Shown one piece after another: positions 1 through 6,765 of a DNA stretch of 55,596 nucleotides; the stretch's first letter is position 1, and every line of letters begins with the position of its first letter. The notes beneath the pieces were generated by a model. It had not been told where the DNA came from and made no database searches. It saw only the letters and a list, made by a program, of their open reading frames with translations. The stretch covers positions 87,055-142,650 of the forward strand of contig DHXR01000064.1 of assembly GCA_002413785.1 (NCBI GenBank), in the 5' to 3' direction. The DNA is from Mucilaginibacter sp. UBA5151. Its GTDB lineage: Bacteria; Bacteroidota; Bacteroidia; Sphingobacteriales; Sphingobacteriaceae. The position numbers were made by a program, and so were the translations under genes.

Positions 1-21
1 TATTTTAATGCGTCTGCCCTG
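1..21. mobile_element. Putative IS terminal inverted repeat at left window edge
   Basis: Bases 2-21 are the exact reverse complement of the last 20 bases of the window (55577-55596). Immediately inside this match the two ends diverge completely. This is the pattern left when a stretch is bounded by two copies of the same insertion sequence, each showing only its outermost terminal repeat. Read from its outer tip inward the repeat is CAGGGCAGACGCATTAAAAT. No transposase is visible because the rest of the element would lie outside the window. The alternative is an assembly edge in some other inverted repeat. Confidence 0.5.
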
Positions 22-108
22 CGCGGTTGACGACCGCCATAATGCGGGTATGCGGCGCAGGCAGGGGAATAAATTAATTGTCTGATTTGGAACTAATAAT
101 TTATAAAT

Positions 109-342
109 ATGGGACTTCAGATAATACAAGACAGCAAAGGCAAGGCCACCGGGGTTTTTATCCCCATCAATGAATGGACGGAACTCAAAAAGCAGTATAA
201 AGACCTGGAAGTGCTGGAGTATGAAGAGCCTACCAAGGAACAACTTTTACAGGAATTGAAACAGGCGGTTACAGAACTTCAATTGATTGAACAGGGTAAA
301 CTTAAAGCCCGGCCTGCAAAAGCCTTGTTAGATGAGCTATAG
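109..342 (+). CDS. Putative antitoxin of a RelE/ParE-type toxin-antitoxin module
   Basis: This 77-residue protein precedes and overlaps a RelE/ParE-like toxin gene by 11 bp, the usual order for type II toxin-antitoxin operons. The N-terminal half (residues 1-35) reads like a small beta-strand DNA-binding or Phd-like region. Residues 38-75 are strongly helical and charged, with QLLQELKQAVTELQLIEQGK near the middle, as expected of a toxin-wrapping tail. Antitoxins of this kind usually bind the toxin and repress their own operon. I recognise the module from the toxin and the gene arrangement, not from a specific antitoxin motif, so the family name is left open. Confidence 0.65.
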   Translation: MGLQIIQDSKGKATGVFIPINEWTELKKQYKDLEVLEYEEPTKEQLLQELKQAVTELQLIEQGKLKARPAKALLDEL

Positions 343-658
343 AATATCATCCATACCGCTTTTTGACAAGCAGGCTAAACGGCTGGCTAAAAAATTTCCC
401 TCACTTAAAAATGATTTGGCTGAACTTTTTGAAAGCCTTGCCAGCGCCCCCGAACAGGGGACTGCACTTGGCAATAACTTTTATAAGATCCGTTTATCCA
501 TTGCCTCTAAAGGCAAAGGCAAATCAGGCGGGGCAACGGTTATTACATACGTGAAGGTTACCGCCACTACGGTGTTCCTCACTTCCATTTACGACAAGTC
601 CGAAAAAAGCACCATCAGGGATAAAGAACTGGAACAGATTTTTAATTTGATACCGTAA
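332..658 (+). CDS. RelE/ParE-family toxin
   Basis: The 108-residue product has the compact RelE/ParE layout: an N-terminal helical pair (FDKQAKRLAKKFPSLKNDL), then the central strand YKIRLSIASKGKGKSGGATV and the strand VITYV, and a C-terminal region IYDKSEKSTI with basic residues. Members of this superfamily are mRNA interferases or gyrase poisons; which of these applies cannot be told by eye. The gene starts inside the antitoxin gene, so the two are translationally coupled. It lies 330 bp from the putative IS end at the window edge, a typical accessory location. Confidence 0.8.
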   Translation: MSYRISSIPLFDKQAKRLAKKFPSLKNDLAELFESLASAPEQGTALGNNFYKIRLSIASKGKGKSGGATVITYVKVTATTVFLTSIYDKSEKSTIRDKELEQIFNLIP

Positions 659-673
659 AAAGCTTACGCCCAT

Positions 674-707
674 TAAATAACAAAGCCCGGCGCTCACTGG
701 CCAGGCT
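674..707 (-). repeat. GC-rich hairpin repeat, copy 1 (possible terminator)
   Basis: TAAATAACAAAGCCCGGCGC followed by GGCCAGGCT is found again, inverted, at 6139-6169. The arms AGCCTGGC and GCCGGGCT (minus strand) pair with one G-U, and a short T-rich stretch follows on the minus strand. It may therefore terminate the minus-strand gene at 805-1218. The shared flank TAAATAACAAAG marks the two copies as one repeat family, not two independent terminators. Confidence 0.5.
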
Positions 708-752
708 TCGTTACCTCATAAACTTTTCTCCGGCACACGAGTGCCCCCCAAC

Positions 753-784
753 CTCTTTTGGCCTGGGCTACACACTCGCGCGTG
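753..784 (+). repeat. 32-bp direct repeat, left copy, flanking an orphan gene
   Basis: This 32-bp segment (CTCTTTTGGCCTG then GCTACACACTCGCGCGTG) recurs at 1300-1331 with a single G/C difference. The two copies are in the same orientation and bracket the AT-rich gene at 805-1218. No transposase lies between them. Confidence 0.75.
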
Positions 785-804
785 TTGGTGGAGACACTAC
801 CGGA

Positions 805-1218
805 CTATTTGAAAACTACATAATAAACAAATAAACTCTTTGATTTATTTAAAATCACGATTGAGTTTTTAATTTCATTAAATTTGTAATAGCCTTTATC
901 ATTAACGTTTAAAAACTGTTCGTCCAACTGGAAAGAAAAATATTTAATGGGTAATAAATCATTTCCCTTAGTTTCAAATAAAGGAGTTAGTTCTTTTGTT
1001 CCTTTTGCTGTAAGACTGTAGATTATTAATAAACTACCATCTCCATTAAAATCACTTTTTTCTCTCTTAAATTCTATTAGTTTGGAATCATTTGGAATAC
1101 TAAAATTAGTTGAATGATATATTATATTTTGAGGTTCAAAGCTATAAATTAATTTATACCATATACCGAACCCAATAATTAATAAAACACTTATAGAAAC
1201 TATTATTTTTATTTTCAT
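805..1218 (-). CDS. Hypothetical protein with N-terminal membrane anchor
   Basis: The 137-residue product starts MKIKIIVSISVLLIIGFGIW, a basic residue pair followed by about 17 hydrophobic residues without an obvious cleavage site, so it is probably a signal-anchored or secreted protein. The remainder is soluble and rich in Lys, Asn, Ser and Ile, with the segment FNGDGSLLIIYSL. I do not recognise a family. The gene is visibly richer in A and T than its neighbours and is bracketed by 32-bp direct repeats, which fits acquisition by transfer. Function unknown. Confidence 0.5.
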   Translation of the reverse strand: MKIKIIVSISVLLIIGFGIWYKLIYSFEPQNIIYHSTNFSIPNDSKLIEFKREKSDFNGDGSLLIIYSLTAKGTKELTPLFETKGNDLLPIKYFSFQLDEQFLNVNDKGYYKFNEIKNSIVILNKSKSLFVYYVVFK

Positions 1219-1299
1219 GATTTTTGTCTATTGATTTATGGAACAATACCTTTTGGTGTACCTGGTGCTACGTAAGTACTTGTTCGGTTGGCATTACTT

Positions 1300-1331
1300 C
1301 TCTTTTGGCCTGCGCTACACACTCGCGCGTG
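1300..1331 (+). repeat. 32-bp direct repeat, right copy
   Basis: It matches 753-784 at 31 of 32 positions, in the same orientation. It lies 81 bp upstream of the start codon of the minus-strand orphan gene, so it could also hold that gene's upstream control sequence. Confidence 0.75.
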
Positions 1332-1363
1332 AATGACATAAAAAAGGCCTTTCCTGACGCGTG

Positions 1364-1392
1364 GTAGGAGACGCAATGCATTGCATCTCTAC
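1364..1392 (+). repeat. REP palindrome next to RAYT
   Basis: A 5' GTAG tetranucleotide is followed by a near-perfect dyad GAGACGCAATGCATTGCATC ending in CTAC. The GTAG head and adjacent stem are the hallmark of REP elements processed by REP-associated tyrosine transposases, and such a transposase gene begins 177 bp downstream. Confidence 0.75.
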
Positions 1393-1568
1393 GATTTAGA
1401 TTGAAACAATATGGGCATCTATCACCATATATTCTACTGCCGTTTTAACAAACTTAACAAATTTATCCTGCTTCTTTTTAGCCGCAGTTTAAAAAAAGAA
1501 TCCGCAAGACCGCATTGCACAGCATCTGTTACCATTTCTTTTTTTAATTTTGAGAACAACCTAATGCA

Positions 1569-2201
1569 ATGTCAGAATTATTCAAAAACAAATACCGGAT
1601 ACCTTCCGCACGGTTACAAACATGGGATTATGCAGCTAATGCCATGTATTTCATTACCATTTGTACAGCAAACAGGGAACATTTTTTTGGGAACATCGTA
1701 GAGACGCAATGCATTGCGTCTCTGACCGATATGCCCAATATGCCTGAATATGAAATGCAACTGAACGATTTGGGAAGGGTAGTGGAACTGGAATGGCTTA
1801 AAACCAAAGAATTAAGGCCCGATATGAATTTAGAACTTGGTGAATATGTTGTAATGCCCAACCATTTTCATAGTATCATACTAATTGGCGATAATCAATT
1901 TAACACAAAGGGATATGAAAATCGTGTAGGCATCCCGGTTCACGGTGGCAACGATGTGAATGACTATCTAAATGATGATCCAAAAAATAAATTTGGGCCG
2001 CAAACAAAAAATCTTGCATCTGTTCTTCGCGGTTTCAAATCAGCAGTAACAACCTATGCCCGAAAAAACAATATTCCCTTTGATTGGCAGGCCCGTTTTC
2101 ACGATCACATCATCAGCACAAATAATGAGTACCTCCGAATTACTGATTACATTGAGAATAATCCGCAAAATTGGCGGAAAGATAAATTTTATCTTAAATA
2201 A
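1569..2201 (+). CDS. REP-associated tyrosine transposase (RAYT, IS200/IS605-like Y1 family)
   Basis: The 210-residue protein has the HUH nuclease motif of the Y1 family in VVMPNHFHSIIL (His99, His101). It also has the RAYT signature regions LRGFKSAVTTYA, WQARFHDHII and DYIENNPQNW. Tyr184 in DYIENNP is the probable catalytic tyrosine by family analogy. These enzymes cut single-stranded DNA at REP hairpins that carry a GTAG foot, and REPs of this type lie at 1364, 1698, 2226 and 2271. A 27-bp REP copy sits in frame inside the gene (1698-1724) and encodes VETQCIASL at residues 44-52, in a region that is usually a short loop. The gene is intact and converges on the GH3 gene. Confidence 0.88.
   Translation: MSELFKNKYRIPSARLQTWDYAANAMYFITICTANREHFFGNIVETQCIASLTDMPNMPEYEMQLNDLGRVVELEWLKTKELRPDMNLELGEYVVMPNHFHSIILIGDNQFNTKGYENRVGIPVHGGNDVNDYLNDDPKNKFGPQTKNLASVLRGFKSAVTTYARKNNIPFDWQARFHDHIISTNNEYLRITDYIENNPQNWRKDKFYLK
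1698..1724 (+). repeat. REP palindrome inside the RAYT coding sequence
   Basis: GTAG plus the perfect dyad AGACGCAATGCATTGCGTCT occupies exactly nine codons of the transposase gene without disturbing the frame. The same sequence occurs as a free-standing intergenic REP elsewhere in the window, so this is an insertion of the cognate repeat in its own transposase gene. Confidence 0.8.
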
Positions 2202-2225
2202 AATATTTGCATGCAGATTTAACCA

Positions 2226-2252
2226 TTAGAGACGCGATGCATCGTGTCTCTG
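2226..2252 (+). repeat. REP palindrome, first of a pair downstream of RAYT
   Basis: TTAG (a degenerate GTAG) is followed by the dyad AGACGCGATGCATCGTGTCT. It lies 24 bp after the transposase stop and 18 bp before a second copy in the same orientation, a REP doublet. Confidence 0.75.
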
Positions 2253-2270
2253 CAAATCGGAATTACGGTC

Positions 2271-2296
2271 GTAGACGCGATGCATCGCGTCTCTAC
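2271..2296 (+). repeat. REP palindrome that supplies the GH3 stop codon
   Basis: GTAG is followed by the dyad ACGCGATGCATCGCGT and the closing CTCTAC. On the minus strand the closing CTAC reads GTAG, and its TAG (2295-2293) is the in-frame stop codon of the GH3 gene. The left arm is shorter by two bases than the other copies. Confidence 0.8.
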
Positions 2297-4689
2297 CTCT
2301 CCACCTCAAATTCTTTCTTCAACTTAATATCTTCCGATGAACTGCCTATCATCACCATAAATTTCCCTGGTTCAACGGTCCAGTTCATGTTTTTATCAAG
2401 AATGGCCAAATCATCGGGGTGGAGAACGAAATGCACGGTTTTTGTTTCGCCGGGCGTAAGGGGTACGCGCTCAAAGCCGCGCAGGTCGTATTCATAGGTG
2501 GTTACATCGCTAAATTCCTGTTTCAGATAAAGCTGCACCACATCGTCGCCTTTACGCTGACCTGTATTGGTAACGTCAACGGTTACGGTTATATCGCTTT
2601 GCTGGTGTTCTTTTTCGGGGGATACCTGCAGGTTGCTATAAGCAAAAGAAGTATAGCTTAAGCCATAACCAAAAGGATATAAAGCACCGTTAACACTGGT
2701 TTTGCCCCAACTGTTTGCGCCGCCCTGACCAGCATTGGAGCCCGGCTTAAACGGAAAGTTATACTCTATTTGCCCTACTGTTTTCGGGAAAGTGATACTC
2801 AGTTTGCCGCCGGGGTTATTTTCGCCAAAAAGTGTTTCGGCAATCACCTGACCGCTTTCCGGGCCGGGGAACCAGGCTTCCAGTATGGCAGGTACATATT
2901 TGTTTTCCCAGTTTACGGTAAGCGGCTGTCCGTTTATCATTACCATTATTACCGGTTTGCCTGTTGCTTGTAGCGCCTGGATCAGTTTTAGTTGCCTGCC
3001 GGGTAAATTCAACCCGGTGCGCGAAAGGCTTTCGCCAACCCTGTCCACATCCTCGCCAACGGCGGCAATTATTACATCGGCTTGTTTTGCCATAGTTACA
3101 GCCGAATCAATAGAGGCCTGTTCCTGCCCGGTAAGGGGCGTTTCAATGATCTCGCTTTCCGGCCAGGTGGCGTCAACTATATCGCAGCCTTTGGTATAAT
3201 TTACGGTAGCATTACTTCCGACATGATTTTTTATCCCTTCGAGTACACTGGTTACCGGGTTGTGTGATGGGCCATAACGACTGATGGCGTAATTGGTTTC
3301 GGTAGCCAGGGGTCCGGTCACCAGTATGTTTTTTATGGCCGATTTATTTAATGGCAAAAGGTTATTCTCATTTTTCAGCAATACCATCGATTCACGGTTT
3401 ATTTTAAGCCCCATTGCTGTGGCTTCGGCATTGTGAACAATATTATCGGCCGCTTTGGGGTCTTCCACATAAGGATGATCAAATAAACCCAGTTTAAACT
3501 TCACGCGCAACACATCTCCCACACGCGAATCCAATGTTTTCATGGATATTTTACCTTCACTGTACAATTGCCGCAGTGGCATAATATAGGTTTGCGGCAT
3601 GGTGAAATTGGTGCGTACGTTAAGCCCCGCCTCAAAGGCCTGCCGCACCGCCTCCTCTTTACTATCAGCAACATGGTGTTTACTGTACAAAAACTCTACC
3701 GCTTCGCTGTCCGATACCACATAGCCGTTAAAGCCAAATTTCTGGCGGAGCAGTTCGGTTAAAAAAAAGTAGCTGCCGGTTACCGGTTCGCCATTCCAGT
3801 CGTTATAGCTGCTCATTACACCCAGGGCGTGCGCTTCCTGTATCACCCGGCGAAAAGGGTAGAGGTAGATCTGGTACAATTCCCTTGGCGCAACGTGCGG
3901 GTCGGTTCGGTCGGCACCATCCCTGCCGCCCTTTGGCACACTATAAACGGCGAAATGCTTTAAAGTTGATGCAACGCCCTCTTCCTGTACGCCCAAACAC
4001 ATTTGTTTGCCCAATTCAGCAATAAGGAAAGGGTCTTCGCCATAAGTTTCCACCACGCGGCCCCAACGCTGGTCGCGTGAAACATCTAATATCGGGGTGT
4101 AAATATTGGTATAGCCTAATGCCTTTCCTTCACGGCCAACAACCTGTCCCGCAAGCCTTACTAATTCCTTATCCCAGGTACTGCCAATGCCAATTGGGGC
4201 AGGCAGCGAGGTGGCCCTGTCGTGGTTAAGACCGTGGATCCCCTCGTTTGTAAAATCAACCGGCACACCCATGCGGGTTTGTTCAACAAACCATTTCTGG
4301 ATGGTATTTATCGCCGCTGCGTGCTTGCTATAAGGGTAGGAGTATTGCGTTGGCGCAGCATCGGTATGCGAACTTAGGTTATTCAGTTCTTCATCAATAT
4401 TGGCTATACCATCTTTCCAAACCTCGTTCTTCCACGATTCTGCGGGCATTTCTTCTTTTAAAACCCGTTTATAACCGTAAAGCGTAGCCAGCTGACAGGT
4501 TTTTTCGTCAACAGTCATCTGGCTCAGCAGGTCGGCTACACGTTTATCAATAGGTTGCGATGGGTCTTCAAACACATCCATTTTGCCGTTTTTATTAAAA
4601 TCAATCCAGGCTTTATGGTAAATGCTTTTTTCCTGGGCGAAGGATTTGATAGTTAGTAGCAGTAGTAGTGGCAGCAGCAGTTTTTTCAT
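2293..4689 (-). CDS. bglX: Glycoside hydrolase family 3 beta-glucosidase (BglX-like), secreted
   Basis: This 798-residue enzyme has a signal peptide (residues 1-19, ending SFAQ), the GH3 N-terminal TIM-barrel domain (about 45-400), the GH3 C-terminal domain (about 430-670) and a fibronectin III-like domain at the C terminus (about 705-790). The catalytic nucleophile is predicted to be Asp327 in NGYVVSDSEAVEF, with the substrate-binding LKHF motif at 243-246. The length fits BglX-type periplasmic enzymes, which release terminal glucose or related sugars from beta-linked oligosaccharides; exact substrate is not visible. A good TAnnTTTG promoter lies 24 bp upstream. Its TAG stop lies in a REP palindrome, so the original 3' end may have been altered by that repeat. 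Confidence 0.9.
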   Translation of the reverse strand: MKKLLLPLLLLLTIKSFAQEKSIYHKAWIDFNKNGKMDVFEDPSQPIDKRVADLLSQMTVDEKTCQLATLYGYKRVLKEEMPAESWKNEVWKDGIANIDEELNNLSSHTDAAPTQYSYPYSKHAAAINTIQKWFVEQTRMGVPVDFTNEGIHGLNHDRATSLPAPIGIGSTWDKELVRLAGQVVGREGKALGYTNIYTPILDVSRDQRWGRVVETYGEDPFLIAELGKQMCLGVQEEGVASTLKHFAVYSVPKGGRDGADRTDPHVAPRELYQIYLYPFRRVIQEAHALGVMSSYNDWNGEPVTGSYFFLTELLRQKFGFNGYVVSDSEAVEFLYSKHHVADSKEEAVRQAFEAGLNVRTNFTMPQTYIMPLRQLYSEGKISMKTLDSRVGDVLRVKFKLGLFDHPYVEDPKAADNIVHNAEATAMGLKINRESMVLLKNENNLLPLNKSAIKNILVTGPLATETNYAISRYGPSHNPVTSVLEGIKNHVGSNATVNYTKGCDIVDATWPESEIIETPLTGQEQASIDSAVTMAKQADVIIAAVGEDVDRVGESLSRTGLNLPGRQLKLIQALQATGKPVIMVMINGQPLTVNWENKYVPAILEAWFPGPESGQVIAETLFGENNPGGKLSITFPKTVGQIEYNFPFKPGSNAGQGGANSWGKTSVNGALYPFGYGLSYTSFAYSNLQVSPEKEHQQSDITVTVDVTNTGQRKGDDVVQLYLKQEFSDVTTYEYDLRGFERVPLTPGETKTVHFVLHPDDLAILDKNMNWTVEPGKFMVMIGSSSEDIKLKKEFEVER

Positions 4690-4712
4690 GGGAGGTTGGA
4701 ATTGGTTTTGTT

Positions 4713-4741
4713 CAAATATAGAAAAGTGTAAATTGATACAA
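4713..4741 (-). promoter_or_regulatory. Bacteroidota-type promoter of the GH3 gene
   Basis: On the minus strand a TTG (4741-4739) is followed after 18 bp by TATATTTG (4720-4713), matching the Bacteroidota consensus TTG, 17-23 bp, TAnnTTTG. The start codon of the GH3 gene is at 4689, leaving a short leader of roughly 15-20 nt. No Shine-Dalgarno sequence is seen, as usual in this phylum. Confidence 0.55.
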
Positions 4742-4824
4742 TACCTTTTTTCTTGTAAAATATTTGCAGTTTTATTTATTTAATTTTATGTAAAATTATC
4801 AACCAATGCATCTATAGTTATATT

Positions 4825-5655
4825 ATGGGGAGAATTAAAAGACGTTTATTTATAACATTGATCTATTTAGGTACAGTTTCATTTACCGGTGTGTTTGGGC
4901 AACAGCAAACAAGTATAGTACCACAGCCTGGCAAAGTTTTTATAAGCAAGGCAATGGAAGATTTAGAATTATTAAACGACAGCACTATAATTACTTCAAT
5001 TCAAAATTCAGATCATAAATCAATTTATAAAATAAAAAATGATACACTTTTTATTAAAGAAGCATATACTTGGTATGGGCCGAACAATTCAAGCGGATAC
5101 ACAGTTATTTACCATGATTATAAAATAATAAAGTCAAACAGTGATACTATAATATTGAAAAACAATTATCATGGACAATTCAGTGCTCCTGAAGATTGGG
5201 AAAACCCTTTGGTTTTTGTAAATATTGAAAAGATCAAACAAGGTGTAAATAATTTCAAGTACTTAAAAATGAGTAGTAGTAATCCTTTTAAAGGCAGTGT
5301 GGAAGTAACCATAGATAGTATAGGGAAGGTAAGTTATTTTAGGGACTCAGTTACTATTGAAGACTTTGCAAGTAAGGTCGCAACCACAAAAAAAACAGTC
5401 AAATTAACAGGATCATTGTCACCACTGGAATTGGAAAATTTTAAAAACGTGCTTTCAAAGTCACTTATCATGGCATTGTCTGCTGTTCGTGGGTGTGCAA
5501 TTGATCAACCTCAGACGTGGTTTGTTGTCACGATGGATAATAAAACATTTACTACTAAAGGTTGCACGATGTATTATCCTCAGGAACTTTTATTTACTTA
5601 CCTGTACTGCCTCGACAAAAATGAAGGTGTTAAAAATAAACACGTAGGAGAATAA
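4825..5655 (+). CDS. Hypothetical secreted protein
   Basis: The 276-residue product starts with a basic stretch (MGRIKRR) and a hydrophobic core ending FGQQQ, a likely signal peptide of about 25 residues. The mature part is beta-rich, with the segment VEVTIDSIGKVSYFRD followed by a short helical SLSPLELENFKNVLSKS, and a late Cys pair (VRGCAID, TKGCTMYY). The IDSxGKV segment is reminiscent of DUF6438-type domains, but I cannot confirm this. The gene is AT-rich and stands alone, divergent from the GH3 gene. Role unknown; probably periplasmic or surface. Confidence 0.6.
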   Translation: MGRIKRRLFITLIYLGTVSFTGVFGQQQTSIVPQPGKVFISKAMEDLELLNDSTIITSIQNSDHKSIYKIKNDTLFIKEAYTWYGPNNSSGYTVIYHDYKIIKSNSDTIILKNNYHGQFSAPEDWENPLVFVNIEKIKQGVNNFKYLKMSSSNPFKGSVEVTIDSIGKVSYFRDSVTIEDFASKVATTKKTVKLTGSLSPLELENFKNVLSKSLIMALSAVRGCAIDQPQTWFVVTMDNKTFTTKGCTMYYPQELLFTYLYCLDKNEGVKNKHVGE

Positions 5656-6255
5656 CACAAGACAAACTACACTGGCATCTGAAAAATCCGTAAAATCCGT
5701 TCAATCCGGGTTCCGCAACCATGGTAAATTTCGGTATATAAAGCTTCTCCTCCTGGCGCGTGAGCAATGTCATTAAGTTAAGGAATTAAATATCTGATAA
5801 TCAATTATTTACCTTGTTTTATTGCATTCTTTTTTGTATATTTAGTTCATAATCAAATAGTTAAAATGCAAAAAAAACCTCATATTTAATCGTAGAAAAA
5901 TTGAGGGTGGCGATTTTCAGCCCGGAATTGGCTTTGAAGTTTAAAATGGAGGAACAACACTTTACCAGGAACAGAAAGCAGCCATTCAGCGCCACCTTGC
6001 TTTTTATGTTCAATTTGTTGAGAAGGAGCCTTGCGATTGAAATTGACCCCCTCTGGCGCAAGTATGTCGGGCGGGGCGAGTGGGTAAAGGCTACTTGTGC
6101 CCGCATGCAAGGTAAACGCAAAGCAAGATAAGAGACAGAGCCTGGCCGCGCGCCGGGCTTTGTTATTTAATATGGGGGGAATAAAAGGCGGCGGAGCTGG
6201 TAAACGAAATTGCGCGATAACGCATAAATGCTTTTTCTTTCGGACTTCTTTCCTG
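5656..6255. other. 600-bp gene-poor region
   Basis: I see no convincing gene here. The plus-strand frame 5901-6131 (76 residues) has a scrambled, Arg-rich composition and no recognisable motif; it may be a decayed gene. The region also holds a GC-rich hairpin repeat (6139-6169) and, from about 6236 to 6295, a degenerate tandem repeat built on CTTCCGGACTT that runs into the 3' end of ispF. Confidence 0.4.
6139..6169 (+). repeat. GC-rich hairpin repeat, copy 2
   Basis: This is the inverted counterpart of 674-707. The stem AGCCTGGC/GCCGGGCT is followed by TTTGTTATTTA, so it could end plus-strand transcripts. The shared flank beyond the stem shows common origin with copy 1. Confidence 0.5.
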
Positions 6256-6765
6256 TCATCCGGACTTTCCGACTTCCGGACTTCCGGACTTTTCAATCAG
6301 GCAAACTGCATAAGCAACAACCCCTTCTTCGCGGCCTATAAAGCCTAATTGTTCGTTGGTGGTTGCTTTTATAGAGATATCGTCTTCGCTTATGCCTGCT
6401 GCTGCGGCTATATTGGTTTTCATAGCCGGGATATGCGGGTTTATTTTTGGCGCTTCCAGGCAAACCATACAATCAATATTGCCAATTTGCCAGCCTTTTT
6501 CCTTCAATAAAGCCATCACATGTTGCAGCAATATTAAACTGCTGATGCCTTTCCACCTGTCGTCATTGTTTGAAAAATGATAGCCTATGTCGCGCAAATT
6601 TGCGGCGCCCAACAAGGCGTCGCAAATGGCATGCAGCAGCACATCCGCATCTGAGTGCCCGAACGCACCTGCATGATGCTCCAGGTTGACGCCGCCTAAC
6701 ACAAATGGGTGCTGTTCTTTTAACTGGTGCACGTCAAATCCAAATCCTATCCTGATCTTCGCCAT
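6256..6765 (-). CDS. ispF: 2-C-methyl-D-erythritol 2,4-cyclodiphosphate synthase
   Basis: IspF cyclises CDP-methylerythritol 2-phosphate in the MEP pathway of isoprenoid synthesis. The metal ligands Asp11 and His13 (GFGFDVHQL) and His45 (SDADVLLHA) are present, as are DIGYHF and the C-terminal TNEQLGFIGREEGVVAYAV. The protein is 169 residues, about ten longer than usual. The extra tail SGSPEVGKSG is encoded by a simple CTTCCGGACTT-type repeat, so the original stop was probably lost to repeat expansion. Its start overlaps the porV stop by one base (TAATG), implying coupled translation with porV. Confidence 0.95.
   Translation of the reverse strand: MAKIRIGFGFDVHQLKEQHPFVLGGVNLEHHAGAFGHSDADVLLHAICDALLGAANLRDIGYHFSNNDDRWKGISSLILLQHVMALLKEKGWQIGNIDCMVCLEAPKINPHIPAMKTNIAAAAGISEDDISIKATTNEQLGFIGREEGVVAYAVCLIEKSGSPEVGKSG

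Larger units (their letters stand above)
1219..1568. other. Intergenic region with direct repeat and REP
   Basis: This 350-bp stretch upstream of the transposase gene holds the right copy of a 32-bp direct repeat (1300-1331) and a REP palindrome (1364-1392). The open frame starting at 1411 runs into the transposase gene in another frame and shows no protein-like composition. No other gene is seen here. Confidence 0.5.

Noticed and set aside
1411..1701. 96-residue ORF overlapping the RAYT start
   Set aside because: It overlaps the strongly supported transposase gene in another frame and has no protein-like features.
2207..2497. Plus-strand gene starting in the REP doublet
   Set aside because: The first half is REP palindrome (repeated DAxH and DASR peptides) and the rest is antisense to the GH3 gene.
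5901..6131. 76-residue plus-strand gene
   Set aside because: Arg-rich, no recognisable motif, no membrane or signal pattern, and located in a repeat-bearing region; at best a remnant.
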